A stretch of DNA of 64,000 nt from the NCBI RefSeq assembly GCF_040686855.1, contig NZ_JBFBOG010000001.1, positions 992,001 to 1,056,000 on the forward strand, in the 5' to 3' direction. Positions within the stretch are counted from its first letter, which is position 1; the number at the start of each line of letters is the position of its first letter. The position numbers and the translations under genes were made by a program. Of this stretch, positions 27,004 through 36,075 are shown piece by piece. A model generated the notes under the pieces. The model had not been told where the DNA came from. It saw only the letters and a program-made list of their open reading frames with translations, and did not search any database. This DNA is from Leifsonia sp040686855 (GTDB lineage: Bacteria; Actinomycetota; Actinomycetes; Actinomycetales; Microbacteriaceae).

Positions 27004-27546
27004 TCATTCCTCTTTGATGCATTCGCTCTGAGTTGAGATCGTCATCGCAGTAGTACTGGCGTGGAAACCGAGACCGGCACCGTACGGTAGGTCGACGTAA
27101 ATATGGGTCAACCTCTCCTCGTCGGTTTCGGCTGGTCCGATCTGACGGACCTTGTACCCGAGGCTCTTCCAGTGCTCCCGCACCAACTCGATCTTCGCAA
27201 GCGGGTCCTCCACCAGGACGATCTGCTGAAGGTCAATCGAGTACTGGTAGGAGCCAGCAGTACCGCACGGGCCGCCCGCCCACCGTGAGAGTTCGGCGGG
27301 GTCGTAAAGGCGCCGCGGGCTCCCATGGTCGTACCAGTCTCCCCCTATGAACTGAACCAAATGGCTGGACTGGGCGAGCGCCTCCTTCAACGTCTGCTCT
27401 CGCGTCTTGGACGAGAACTCTGAGGGCGGGACGATTGCTTGACCATCCGAACTAGTCATGATTCCTCCCAGGAGCGCGCATCCGCTCATGATGAACGCCA
27501 ACATGGTGATGGTGACAGTGGTGATGAGACGGCGGGTTGAGATCAT
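27004..27546 (-). CDS. lipoprotein, candidate immunity protein of the LXG-hydrolase effector
   Basis: A 180-residue lipoprotein: signal peptide MISTRRLITTVTITMLAFIM followed by the lipobox SGC at residues 21-23, then a soluble domain with a W-x-S-L-G-Y-K-V segment (EHWKSLGYKVRQIG) typical of small actinobacterial lipoproteins. ATG at 27546 overlaps the effector stop by 4 bp (ATGA), so it is coupled to it. The arrangement of toxin gene directly followed by a lipoprotein parallels the staphylococcal lipase toxin TslA and its lipoprotein immunity TilA (established knowledge); homology to TilA is not claimed. Base composition is clearly lower in GC than neighbours outside the island. Confidence 0.72.
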   Translation of the reverse strand: MISTRRLITTVTITMLAFIMSGCALLGGIMTSSDGQAIVPPSEFSSKTREQTLKEALAQSSHLVQFIGGDWYDHGSPRRLYDPAELSRWAGGPCGTAGSYQYSIDLQQIVLVEDPLAKIELVREHWKSLGYKVRQIGPAETDEERLTHIYVDLPYGAGLGFHASTTAMTISTQSECIKEE

Positions 27547-29402
27547 CGATCCCGCCCAGTATGGGTGCCGCCGTTGATTTTTCCGTCCAACCCCAGGCTG
27601 GCGGCAGCAGTGTTGTTGATTGCTTCGGTCCCGGGATCGAGGTAGCCGTGTCCCGCGGTGGCATGCGCAAGAGCCCCGAGTCCCCCGCGGTCGGAACCAT
27701 GACCGCGCGTGTCGTGCCCATCCGTCGGTTCCAAGTTCTGGCCGAGATCCCCTTCTGATGAGAACACCTTCGCATTGAACAACTCGTCGCGAGGATCACC
27801 CCGACCCGAGTAGTAACGCCCCACGTCCGCGACTTGATCCTGGGAGGACTGCGACGCATAGACGCGCCCCGCGCCCCCGTCGACACTTAGGGAAGCCGCA
27901 CTCAGTATGCCGTTGTCCACTCCTGCTGATGCCAAGAGCACCACGGATTGCACATTGTGGGCCAGCGCACCCCTGGCGCCGAGCGCGTTGGCGACCACCG
28001 TGGTCCCGTAGGAGTGCCCGACCACTGCTGTGAACGGCTTGGGGTTTCCGCCCAGGATCGCACCTGCCGCCCACTGGCCGTCCAGTTCCTTGGCCAGTCG
28101 GGCGGCTCCCGCCCGGGCGCGGTCCCCCCACAACACGGACACATCCCCAGGCGACGCGTACCCAATCCACGCCACCACCATGTGCGCCACTCCGGGCTCG
28201 GCGATCTCTTGCGCTTGATACAGGTTGGCGGCCGCGTTGGTCCATCCAAACAGGCGGTCGGGCTGGCCGAGACCGTTGCCCATCCCGGGGACCGCCCAGG
28301 TCACCTTCCCCAACTTCTCCGCACGCGTTTCGCCGACCGCGATTGCCGCCAGCGGTGGTTGAGCGGTGGAGTTGTACGCCAGCAACCCGCGGGCCGGGCT
28401 CAGCTCGCGTGCAAGTTTCTCGTAGTCCAGCAACGGACCGGAAAACGCGTCAACACCGAGCGCCTTCATGATGTCACCGAGAACGATCCCGCGCGGCGAT
28501 TTCGGGTCGATGCCGCGGTCGTAGAAGTCTCGTTGGAACTGGATCATGTTGGCGTGGATCCGCGTATCCGCATCCAAACCGGGAAGGTTCCCGACGACCG
28601 CAGGGGCAGCCTGGCACCACTTCTCCCGCTGCTCCGGACTGAGCGTCGCCCACCACGACGCCACCTCATCCGCCGGCGGCGGGGAATCCCAGAATTCTTG
28701 CACCAGCCCCGGATTGCGCGCCAGCATCCGTTCCACCTCCGCCGGACTCCGCAGAGACAGCAGATTCATCAACTCCGACCCGGTCCACACCTTGTGCGGA
28801 TCGGCCCGCGACGCATTCTCCTTGAACGTTGCCGTGACCGTCCGTGGGAGCGACTTCTGGAAAAGTCCCCTCGTCGCCGTGTCGAACTGCTGGAGCGCCT
28901 GGATTCTGCCTTCCAGATCGCGGACATCGTTGTCGAGCTGGGCGACGACCATCTCCAGCCGGGAATTCGCCCACTGCAGCACCTCGCTCAGCCCGGGCAC
29001 GATCGTTACCGCGTTCATCACGGCGTTGTTGGCTTCGATGAGGCGCGTGGTGGCGTCGCGCTGCCTCTTCGTCGCCGCTACCTGCATGTTCAGCTCGTCT
29101 TCTTTGAGCACCCCGAAGTGGCTGATCTTGGAGTCCTCGTACGAGAAGCGTTCGTAATCTGCTCGCAGTCCGTCCAGTCCGGTCTTGACCTGCATCAGCG
29201 ACGGCCGGATGACCTCCCCGAACAAGGATCCGATGGCCGCATAGCCCTTGCCGGACAGCGCTCCACCATTCACGGCGCCGACGAGGTGATCGGACGCCCC
29301 CCGCGTGGCGTTCAGAACAGACGTGGCAGTTGCGAGGTTCTTCCTCAGGGCATCCTTCACCCTGCTCGAGTCAGCCGAAACATAGACCAAACCCACGATC
29401 AA
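27543..29402 (-). CDS. LXG-like / DUF1023 alpha/beta-hydrolase, probable T7SSb effector
   Basis: A 619-residue two-part protein. Residues about 1-200 are helical with an LXG-type core: L49-S50-G51 in ALSGKGYAAIGSLFGEVIRP, matching the pattern of LXG domains (LxG..A..I..yf.ev..P), the targeting domain of T7SSb toxins. The C-terminal half (about 340-600) is a DUF1023-type alpha/beta-hydrolase: nucleophile Ser464 in VVGHSYGTTVV, likely Asp522 in SSQDQVADVG, likely His585 in AGHGYLDPGTEAINN. Probably a secreted esterase or phospholipase. TTG at 29402 overlaps the upstream stop (TTGA) and has AGGAAGG about 6 nt before it; GTG at 29396 is an alternative. Followed by a lipoprotein gene overlapping by 4 bp. 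Confidence 0.78.
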   Translation of the reverse strand: MIVGLVYVSADSSRVKDALRKNLATATSVLNATRGASDHLVGAVNGGALSGKGYAAIGSLFGEVIRPSLMQVKTGLDGLRADYERFSYEDSKISHFGVLKEDELNMQVAATKRQRDATTRLIEANNAVMNAVTIVPGLSEVLQWANSRLEMVVAQLDNDVRDLEGRIQALQQFDTATRGLFQKSLPRTVTATFKENASRADPHKVWTGSELMNLLSLRSPAEVERMLARNPGLVQEFWDSPPPADEVASWWATLSPEQREKWCQAAPAVVGNLPGLDADTRIHANMIQFQRDFYDRGIDPKSPRGIVLGDIMKALGVDAFSGPLLDYEKLARELSPARGLLAYNSTAQPPLAAIAVGETRAEKLGKVTWAVPGMGNGLGQPDRLFGWTNAAANLYQAQEIAEPGVAHMVVAWIGYASPGDVSVLWGDRARAGAARLAKELDGQWAAGAILGGNPKPFTAVVGHSYGTTVVANALGARGALAHNVQSVVLLASAGVDNGILSAASLSVDGGAGRVYASQSSQDQVADVGRYYSGRGDPRDELFNAKVFSSEGDLGQNLEPTDGHDTRGHGSDRGGLGALAHATAGHGYLDPGTEAINNTAAASLGLDGKINGGTHTGRDR

Positions 29403-29740
29403 CGATTCCCTTCCTGGTGCAGCCGCTCCACCTCGGCCTCAGACACCCGGCGGATCTCCCTCGCCGCGTCTTCGAGGGCTTCCGACTGCTCCTGGACGAC
29501 TCGGCGCACCGAGGATTCGACTTCGCGACGCGCCGCCAACCCCTTCTGCACGAAGTCGTTCCTCTCCCCCATGCCGATACCCGCTTCCTCGAAGCGGGCA
29601 CTGTCCTCGCGCATGACCTGCAGATACTCGTCCAACAGCAGCTCGTGCCTGCCCAGCACGGCGAGCTGGTCTGCCACGTGGTCCTCATGCGCGCTGATGG
29701 ACAGTTCAGGCCGCGAGTCGCGGAAGCCAGAACTGCTCAC
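29399..29740 (-). CDS. small coiled-coil protein, Lap2/DUF3958-like partner of the LXG effector
   Basis: A 113-residue, highly charged, all-helical protein. It starts VSSSGFRDSRPELSISAHED and continues with long heptad-like helices (QLAVLGRHELLLDEYLQVMR, RREVESSVRRVVQEQSEALE, IRRVSEAEVERLHQEGN). No signal peptide or membrane segment. Size and helical layout fit the second small partner (DUF3958-type) that co-targets LXG toxins in streptococcal T7SSb loci. Overlaps the preceding gene by 4 bp and the effector by 4 bp. Assigned by position and form; direct sequence similarity to DUF3958 is not certain. Confidence 0.6.
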   Translation of the reverse strand: MSSSGFRDSRPELSISAHEDHVADQLAVLGRHELLLDEYLQVMREDSARFEEAGIGMGERNDFVQKGLAARREVESSVRRVVQEQSEALEDAAREIRRVSEAEVERLHQEGNR

Positions 29741-30006
29741 GATGTTCTTCCCAGACTTCCCGCCGCCCGGCGGTCGCGATCCTCGATCTGGACTGCCAGG
29801 GTCGTCACCTTGCCTGCATGCTCCTTGACCCCGGACACCAGCTCCGAGACGTGTCCGAGCAGTTCGTTGGCTGCTCTGGCCCCCTCCCGGATGCTCGCGA
29901 CCGTGCTCGAACCGGCCGTCATCTGTTCGCCGTGACCCTCCAGTCGAACCCGGGTGAAACCAGCAACGGCGTCTCGCGCCGCAGCGCTACTCGAAGAAAT
30001 CTTCAC
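29737..30006 (-). CDS. small helical protein, Lap1/TIGR04197(DUF3130)-like partner
   Basis: An 89-residue protein, VKISSSSAAARDAVAGFTRV at the start, then a helical region with TAGSSTVASIREGARAANEL and KEHAGKVTTLAVQIEDRDRR. It resembles the TIGR04197/DUF3130 group: short WXG100-like helical hairpins without a W-x-G that escort LXG effectors. GTG at 30006 overlaps the DUF4176-like stop by one base (TAGTG), and its stop overlaps the next gene by 4 bp, so the chain essC-DUF4176-lap1-lap2-effector-lipoprotein is continuous. The call rests on size, composition and context. Confidence 0.6.
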   Translation of the reverse strand: MKISSSSAAARDAVAGFTRVRLEGHGEQMTAGSSTVASIREGARAANELLGHVSELVSGVKEHAGKVTTLAVQIEDRDRRAAGSLGRTS

Positions 30007-30467
30007 TACTCGCCCTTCCCATATTCCTGTTCGACCAATCTGCGAAGCTCGAAGAAGGGGTCGCCGACCGTGTCCGCGATCTCGCCGGGCTCGGCTTTCT
30101 CGGGCCGCGCCGCCGGGATCGCGGTGAGCTCTTCGGTGAACTGTGTCGCACGAACGACCGGACGTGCTCCGTTCTCCATCTGGTCCAGAAGGTCCGCGAG
30201 AAACGCCGCGTCGGCATCGTCCGTGTACCCCTCGAACACGACCTCGACGATCTCGCTGGCGAGCAGCGGGAACGTCTCCTGGTCCGGCGCCTCCCCGTAG
30301 GGGTGCGGGGCGAGCAGGTATCGGGGCACCACCTCGTTGTGTTCCTGGTGCGGCCGGTATGCCCCGCGCGCAAGAACGACGAACAACCCCGTCCAGTTCT
30401 CGCTCTCCAGCCGAACGATCGAACCCAATCCGAGCAGCGCGCCCTGCAGTTCCAATGCCATCGTCAT
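30006..30467 (-). CDS. DUF4176-like protein of the T7SSb locus
   Basis: A 153-residue soluble protein. The first half reads GLGSIVRLESENWTGLFVVL and RYLLAPHPYGEAPDQETFPL, followed by EIVEVVFEGYTDDADAAFLADLLDQME. The order GSIV.L....FVVLAR...Y.PYGE...F.I..VV.EGY matches DUF4176 proteins, which in Firmicutes are encoded inside T7SSb loci; their role is unknown. ATG at 30467 overlaps the essC stop by 4 bp (ATGA). The C-terminal third is Ala/Glu/Pro-rich and ends DPFFELRRLVEQEYGKGE. Confidence 0.72.
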   Translation of the reverse strand: MTMALELQGALLGLGSIVRLESENWTGLFVVLARGAYRPHQEHNEVVPRYLLAPHPYGEAPDQETFPLLASEIVEVVFEGYTDDADAAFLADLLDQMENGARPVVRATQFTEELTAIPAARPEKAEPGEIADTVGDPFFELRRLVEQEYGKGE

Positions 30468-33400
30468 GCCTCGCTTCCACTCGCCGTTGGAACGACGATC
30501 TGGAAGAGCTCTTCGTCCTTGAGCGAGTGCAGGACGTTCTTGGCGAACGTCTCCTTACTGGTGAGGAACGCACGGTTTTCGACGAAGCGTTGCGCATTGA
30601 GGTCGCCGCCGAAGAGGATCTGGTCCAGGCTCTCCTTGAAAGCGCCGACCAGGCTGTATGCGTTGTTCAGCCTCGACATCAGGTCCAGCACGATCACCTG
30701 CACGTCGGAACCGCTGGCCGCCAACAGCTCCCCCACTTGGTGCGCGGGAAGCATCACCTTGTCGGACACCTCCGCGACACCGTTGATCACGAGGCAAACA
30801 CGCGCTTCGGTTCCGCCTTCGGAAAGGTTCGTCAGCGCCGCCTTGACCTCGGCGGCGTTGTTTTTCAGCAGCGCTTTGCCGACGTACAGCGTTGCACCGG
30901 ACTCGAGCGTCGATTCCAACGCGTTAGTCGCGTCGATGACGACAAGGTCCTCGCCGGCAGTCACCTCCGCGATCTGGCCGGCCAAGAACGGATACAACAG
31001 GGCGGCCTGCTTCGGCGATTCGGGGAAGATCCCCAACGCGTCGCCGCGGAACATCTCGAAGCCCTCCGGAGCCGCGGTGGACTTGTTCAATCCGAAGGAC
31101 AGCACATGAGGCGACCGCTCCGCCTTCGTGTCGATCGCATCCACCGTCAGCTCCTGCGGCACCATCGGGATCCGCTTCGGCCGCGCACCCGTCCACGCCG
31201 CGTCGAGGGCGGCGACCTGCTCCTCCAACGCGGCAAGCGTCTCGGCGCTGTCGTCGCCCGGCGCGGGTAGGTAGAACTGGATCGCGGTTGCGCCCTCGGT
31301 GAAGAGCTGGCCGCGGCCCGGGAGGTCGGCTTGTTGGAGGCGATCGCGGCCCATCAGTTGGGAGAGCTCGCTGTCCTCGTTCACGAAGAGGCAGAGCTTC
31401 GTCGAGATGTTGCTCAGCATGTTCATGCGGACGCCGCCGACACGGCCGGCGCTCAGCACGAGGAACACGCCCAGCGCCGATCCTTCGCGCAGCACCTGCA
31501 GCAGGAGGTTGTCGATCGTGTCCTTGCGCCGGTCGCTGCCCGTCAGGTTGTCGTAGCCGTCGAGCACGTTCAGCACGACCGGGATGTCGGATCCGGTCTT
31601 CGCGCGGTACTGGTCGAGGTTCGCGACACCGGCCTCCTTGAAGAGCTGCTTCCGCTCGCCCAGAAGGACCGCGACGGCGTCGAGCATCTTGGCCAGCTTC
31701 TCGGTCTCTTCGAGGGTGACGATGTCGGCGACGTGCGGCAGGTCCTTCAGCGGCAGGAGGCCGTTGTTGCCGAAATCGATCAGGTTCACGTGGACCTGCT
31801 CGGGGGTTCGGGCCTTTGCGAGATTCAGGACGAGCGTCTGCAGCACCGTCGACTTGCCGTAGCCGGGGCTGCCGAACACCGCGGTATGGCCGTCGCGTGC
31901 GAGATCGAACGCGTAGCTCTTCTGGGCCTGCCTGGACGGGATGTCCAGCAGACCCAGCGGCACGCTCAGTCCATCGCCCCGGTCCGGTTCAGGCGAGGGG
32001 ATGCGAGCGGGCAGGTTCGGGAGCCACGGCTTGTCGGGCGTCGTCAGCGTGACGTCGCTGGTGAAGATGCCCACGATGGTGTCGATGACGGCGTCCAGCT
32101 GCGAGGGCAGGTCGCTGGTGTCCTTACCCTGCTCGACCTCTTCATCCGGGTCGTAGAACAGTTCGTACTGACCGACCTCGTTGATCGTGAAGATGCGCTC
32201 GTCGATGTGCTCGGTGACCTCCGCGTCGGGGTCGTACGGCACGCCGGCATACCCGCTCTGGAAGAGCTCGTAGACCACGTTCTGCCCGACCTTGAGGTAG
32301 CCACGACCGGGGTTCGTGATGTGCGCGGCGTCCGTGGTCTTGACGAGCTCGTTCGAGTCCTGCTCGCTCGCCATCTTCAGCGCGATCTTCGACGTGGAGT
32401 TCGCCTCGATCTGGTCGTTCACCACACCGCTCGGCTTCTGGGTGGCGAGGATCAGGTGCACGCCGAGGCTTCGTCCGATCCGTGCCACCGACGTGAGCTC
32501 GTCGAGGAATTCGGGCACATTCGCCTTGAGCTCCGCGAACTCGTCGGAGACGAGCACCAGGTGCGGGAGGGGCTTGCGGGGATAGGTGATGCCCGGCTTC
32601 GGGTCGTGGCGCTGTTTGTACAGCGTCATGTACGCGTTGATGCTGTTCACGCCGTAGATCGCGAACTCGCGCTGCCGCTTGTTCAGCTCCGCCTTGATGC
32701 TCGCGAGCGCGCGTGCCGTGCCTGCGCCGTCGAGGTTCGTGATGGCGCCCATGAAATGAGGGAGGCGGTCGAGCGTATTCGCGATGCCGCCGCCCTTCCA
32801 GTCGATGATCAGCATGCCGACGTCTTCGGGCGAGAAGTTGATGGCGAGCCCGATCAGATACGTCGTCAAGAACTCCGACTTGCCCGAACCCGTCGTTCCG
32901 CCGACGAGCGCGTGCGGTCCGTGCGCTCGCTCGTGGAGGTCCCAGGACACGAAGTCGGCCTTACCGCGCCACCCGATCAGCGAGGCGATGGACTTGTTCG
33001 GTTCCGCCCGCGCCCACCGATCGGCGATCTGCAGGTCTTCGACCGTCGACACCTCGTACTGCTCCAGGAGGCTGAGCGATTCCGGCACCGCGTTCTTCTC
33101 GACCTCGAGATGGTTCAGATTGCCGAGCCTGCGGAGAGAGTGCTCGAGATCGTCGGGCAGCGGGTACGGCGTGAAGGGCGTCGCCACGTAGACGCTGTTG
33201 TCGGTGACCAGCTCTCCTCGCACGCGATGCGGCGCCTGGATGAGAGCGGTCACGGTCTCGGGCAGCAGCTTGGCGTCCTCGCTGCACCAGATGACCGTCA
33301 CCCCGAGCTCGCTCATGTCCTCGGCCAGGAGTTCGTTGATCCCGTGGCCGGCCAGCAGGTGATCGTCCGCAATGGTGAACACCACATGAGGGGCGAACTG

Positions 33401-34918
33401 CGGCTTCTGCGTGCCCGCGTCCTTGAGCGCCTGTTTACGCTTCTGGAGGAGCTGATAGAAGCTGTTCAGCACCACGTCGCGCAGTCTCTCCGCGTAGATC
33501 AACCCGCGCATGTTGAGTTCGAGGAGCCGGAAGTGCGGCAGCAGCCTCCACGTCCTCCACGTCGTCGCGTAGGCCTCGCGGGAGAGGACGCTGACGAAGT
33601 TCACGTCCCGATAGGAGTGGAAGAAGGCGAGCTGGAAGAGGAGCGACTGGAGGTAGTCGGTGACGACATCGGGCGGCCCGACCAGGCCGATCGTCTGACC
33701 CGCGACGCCGATCGGCGTCGGAACGTCGCGTCGGGTCTGGAAGGCCGTGGCCAGGTCCCTCACCTGTTGTGCGCGCGCGCCGGAATCCTTGTCGCTGACG
33801 TCCGACGACACCTTCACCGCCGACGGCCGATCGGACAGCCCCAGCGACACCGTCAAGAAGTCCTTGTTGAAACGCTGCCGCTCGTAGATCCGCGGTTCGT
33901 ACCGCTCGACCATCGCGGCGAGCTCGTGCGGGCTGGGTTGCTGATACGAGAGGACGCGCCGCTCGGAGTCCACTGCACGCGAGACCTCCGCGACGGTCCT
34001 GACCAGATAGTGGGTGTACTCCTCGTCGACCCGCGCCGAGGCGGCCTTCTCGTCCTTCTTCTGTCTGACGTACTGCGACACCGTGAAGGAGGCCGTCAGC
34101 AGACTCGCGAGCCCCATCCCGATGAGCATCACCGGGTTGTTGCCGGAGATCACGGTGGTCGTGCCCGTCACCGCGATCATCGCGAACGGCGGTACCAGCA
34201 TCTTCAGGATGCCGCCGCTCTTGGATGCCGCGGCCGGCTTGTCCGGACCCTGGAGGCGGAACTCCGCCTCCTCGACCTCGAGGTTCAGCTTCGGCGAGCG
34301 CCGATAGTCCGGGAAATCGGGCGGGAATTCGCTCACCGGCTGCTGGACGAGCACACTGGTGTCGTCGATGACGACGTCAGCGCCGAACACCGTGATCTTG
34401 AACTGGGTGGGGCGCTTCTCGAGGAGGAAGGACTCGGTCAGGATCACCGTCCCGGCCACGAAGTCGAAGAGCTGTCGACCTCGGACCACGGTGCCGTCGA
34501 CATACACCAGCCGGTCGTTCGCATCCACGATCAGGAAGTCCTCGCGCAGTATCAGGAGCGGCGACCCTTCCGCCGTGATGGCGGCGACCGGCCCGTCACC
34601 GACGACCACCTCAGCGCCGCGGTCGACGGTGAAGAACCGCGTGCGGGCGCGGGAAGCGGACACGACGAGACAGGTGAGGTCGCCCACCGTGTGGAGTCCG
34701 TCGCCGATCCGGTCGCCGTCCACGTAGAGCGCGTCATTGATGACGCTGAGCTTGTGGCCCTGGTGATCGACGAGGGGACGCTCCTCCGTGAGGGAGAGGG
34801 TGGTCGCGCGATCACCGTCGAGCACATAGACGAGGTAGAGCAGTTCATTCGGGTCGAGACGGGAGTCGAGGACGGCCATCCGGGTCTCTTCGACCGGTTC
34901 CGAGTCGAAGACGTTCAT
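30464..34918 (-). CDS. essC: EssC/YukBA-type FtsK/SpoIIIE ATPase, motor of the T7SSb system
   Basis: A 1484-residue membrane ATPase. Residues about 15-190 form two FHA-like beta domains; two transmembrane helices fall around 239-285 (LKMLVPPFAMIAVTGTTTVI and MLIGMGLASLLTASF). Then come tandem FtsK/SpoIIIE domains: a Walker A at GGTTGSGKS (Lys680) and a second at FGSPGYGKS (Lys1022), with a degenerate C-terminal domain that in this family helps choose substrates. N-terminal FHA domains and the single-chain tandem ATPase layout are typical of Firmicutes EssC, not of the split or FHA-less mycobacterial EccC. ATG at 34918 overlaps the essB stop by 4 bp. Hydrolyses ATP to drive export of EsxA/LXG proteins. 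Confidence 0.93.
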   Translation of the reverse strand: MNVFDSEPVEETRMAVLDSRLDPNELLYLVYVLDGDRATTLSLTEERPLVDHQGHKLSVINDALYVDGDRIGDGLHTVGDLTCLVVSASRARTRFFTVDRGAEVVVGDGPVAAITAEGSPLLILREDFLIVDANDRLVYVDGTVVRGRQLFDFVAGTVILTESFLLEKRPTQFKITVFGADVVIDDTSVLVQQPVSEFPPDFPDYRRSPKLNLEVEEAEFRLQGPDKPAAASKSGGILKMLVPPFAMIAVTGTTTVISGNNPVMLIGMGLASLLTASFTVSQYVRQKKDEKAASARVDEEYTHYLVRTVAEVSRAVDSERRVLSYQQPSPHELAAMVERYEPRIYERQRFNKDFLTVSLGLSDRPSAVKVSSDVSDKDSGARAQQVRDLATAFQTRRDVPTPIGVAGQTIGLVGPPDVVTDYLQSLLFQLAFFHSYRDVNFVSVLSREAYATTWRTWRLLPHFRLLELNMRGLIYAERLRDVVLNSFYQLLQKRKQALKDAGTQKPQFAPHVVFTIADDHLLAGHGINELLAEDMSELGVTVIWCSEDAKLLPETVTALIQAPHRVRGELVTDNSVYVATPFTPYPLPDDLEHSLRRLGNLNHLEVEKNAVPESLSLLEQYEVSTVEDLQIADRWARAEPNKSIASLIGWRGKADFVSWDLHERAHGPHALVGGTTGSGKSEFLTTYLIGLAINFSPEDVGMLIIDWKGGGIANTLDRLPHFMGAITNLDGAGTARALASIKAELNKRQREFAIYGVNSINAYMTLYKQRHDPKPGITYPRKPLPHLVLVSDEFAELKANVPEFLDELTSVARIGRSLGVHLILATQKPSGVVNDQIEANSTSKIALKMASEQDSNELVKTTDAAHITNPGRGYLKVGQNVVYELFQSGYAGVPYDPDAEVTEHIDERIFTINEVGQYELFYDPDEEVEQGKDTSDLPSQLDAVIDTIVGIFTSDVTLTTPDKPWLPNLPARIPSPEPDRGDGLSVPLGLLDIPSRQAQKSYAFDLARDGHTAVFGSPGYGKSTVLQTLVLNLAKARTPEQVHVNLIDFGNNGLLPLKDLPHVADIVTLEETEKLAKMLDAVAVLLGERKQLFKEAGVANLDQYRAKTGSDIPVVLNVLDGYDNLTGSDRRKDTIDNLLLQVLREGSALGVFLVLSAGRVGGVRMNMLSNISTKLCLFVNEDSELSQLMGRDRLQQADLPGRGQLFTEGATAIQFYLPAPGDDSAETLAALEEQVAALDAAWTGARPKRIPMVPQELTVDAIDTKAERSPHVLSFGLNKSTAAPEGFEMFRGDALGIFPESPKQAALLYPFLAGQIAEVTAGEDLVVIDATNALESTLESGATLYVGKALLKNNAAEVKAALTNLSEGGTEARVCLVINGVAEVSDKVMLPAHQVGELLAASGSDVQVIVLDLMSRLNNAYSLVGAFKESLDQILFGGDLNAQRFVENRAFLTSKETFAKNVLHSLKDEELFQIVVPTASGSEA

Positions 34919-36072
34919 CCTTGTGCCGCCTCGCCGACCGGTGCCGCCTCGCCGCTCGGGGCGCCGAGCTTCGTCGCCAGCTCGTCGATCGCCTTCGCAT
35001 ACTCGTCGAGCAGCTTCTGCTTCTCCGCTCCGGCCATCCGGGTATTGAGCTTGGTCGCCTGGTAGAGGTCGGTGTACGCCAGCAGCGTGAGCTGGGCGTC
35101 ACCGAGGTTCTTCGCGAGATCGAGCGCGTGGTCCAGTTCGCCACGCCCCAGAGCGATCCAGTAGTTCAGCGTGACGTCGTCGGATTTCTCCGAGATGTTG
35201 TTGAGGATCGCCTCCTTCTGGGTCGCCGTGAGGTCGTTGAGGTTGATGCTCGACACCGCCAGGACGTACTTCGCGGACACCGGCAGCGACGGAGCGGCAT
35301 AGCCGTCGAGCGCATCGAGGGTGCCTGCGTAGTCGCTCGCGAGGAACCGGGCCTGCGATGCCACCACGGCTGTCTGCAGACGGTTGCGATCCTCCGCCTG
35401 CCAGGCGAAGACGCCGGCGACCAGGCCCGCGATGACACCGAGAGCCCCGAGGATGCGGTACAGCGCGTAGCGACGCTTCGACACGCTCGCCCGGGTGGCG
35501 ACGGTCTGCGCCCGCTCGGCCCGCAGCTGAGCACCGATGACGGCGAAGAGCTCGTCGGTCGTGGTGGTCTGCCACACGGAGGTCGAGAACTCGTCTCTGA
35601 GCCCTTTCGCCCCGTCGAGCAACTGCTCGAAGGCCATCTTCGGCCGGAAGACCTGGAGCACCATCGCCTGCAACGTCCGCAGGAACAGCGCTTCGTCGAA
35701 GGCGGACGGCTCGAGCATGCCGTGGAGACCGCAGTGCACGACGCGCACGAGGTCGCCGTCGAGGTAGACGTTGTCCGGATGGATCACGGGCACGCGGAAT
35801 CTCCCGCGGTATCCCACGCACGCGGCCAGCTTCTGCGCCAGGGCCAGACGGTCGAGTCGCGTCAGCGCCCGGCTGGCCGCCTCCCGGAAGCTGATCTCGC
35901 CTTCGCCGAGCGAGTAGTCGATGATCAGACCGTCGTCTGTCTCGTGCGCGTCGACGTAGCGACGGATCACGTCGAGGGACGCGCCGTCGTACCCGTTCTT
36001 CGACACGCTGACGTGGACGACTGAGGCACTGGCCTCGAGCTCGAGCACATGGCCTTCTCGTTCAATTCGCAT
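34915..36072 (-). CDS. essB: EssB/YukC-type T7SSb core membrane protein
   Basis: A 385-residue bitopic protein. The N-terminal part (about 30-185) has the inactive kinase-like fold of EssB (IDYSLGEGEISFREAASRAL, then VIHPDNVYLDGDLVRVVHCG). One transmembrane helix spans about 204-224 (YRILGALGVIAGLVAGVFAW), and the extracellular C-terminal domain is helical, ending in an Ala/Pro/Gly tail. EssB is a scaffold linking EssC to the rest of the channel. Starts 3 bp after the esaB stop and overlaps essC by 4 bp. About the same length as Staphylococcus EssB (about 440) minus part of the tail. Confidence 0.88.
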   Translation of the reverse strand: MRIEREGHVLELEASASVVHVSVSKNGYDGASLDVIRRYVDAHETDDGLIIDYSLGEGEISFREAASRALTRLDRLALAQKLAACVGYRGRFRVPVIHPDNVYLDGDLVRVVHCGLHGMLEPSAFDEALFLRTLQAMVLQVFRPKMAFEQLLDGAKGLRDEFSTSVWQTTTTDELFAVIGAQLRAERAQTVATRASVSKRRYALYRILGALGVIAGLVAGVFAWQAEDRNRLQTAVVASQARFLASDYAGTLDALDGYAAPSLPVSAKYVLAVSSINLNDLTATQKEAILNNISEKSDDVTLNYWIALGRGELDHALDLAKNLGDAQLTLLAYTDLYQATKLNTRMAGAEKQKLLDEYAKAIDELATKLGAPSGEAAPVGEAAQG

Positions 36073-36075
36073 TGC

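Noticed and set aside
31331..35065. A 1244-codon open frame on the plus strand opposite essC
   Set aside because: Antisense shadow of a high-GC gene: the minus-strand product has clear FHA and FtsK/SpoIIIE motifs, while this frame gives only Arg/Val/Glu-rich sequence without domains.
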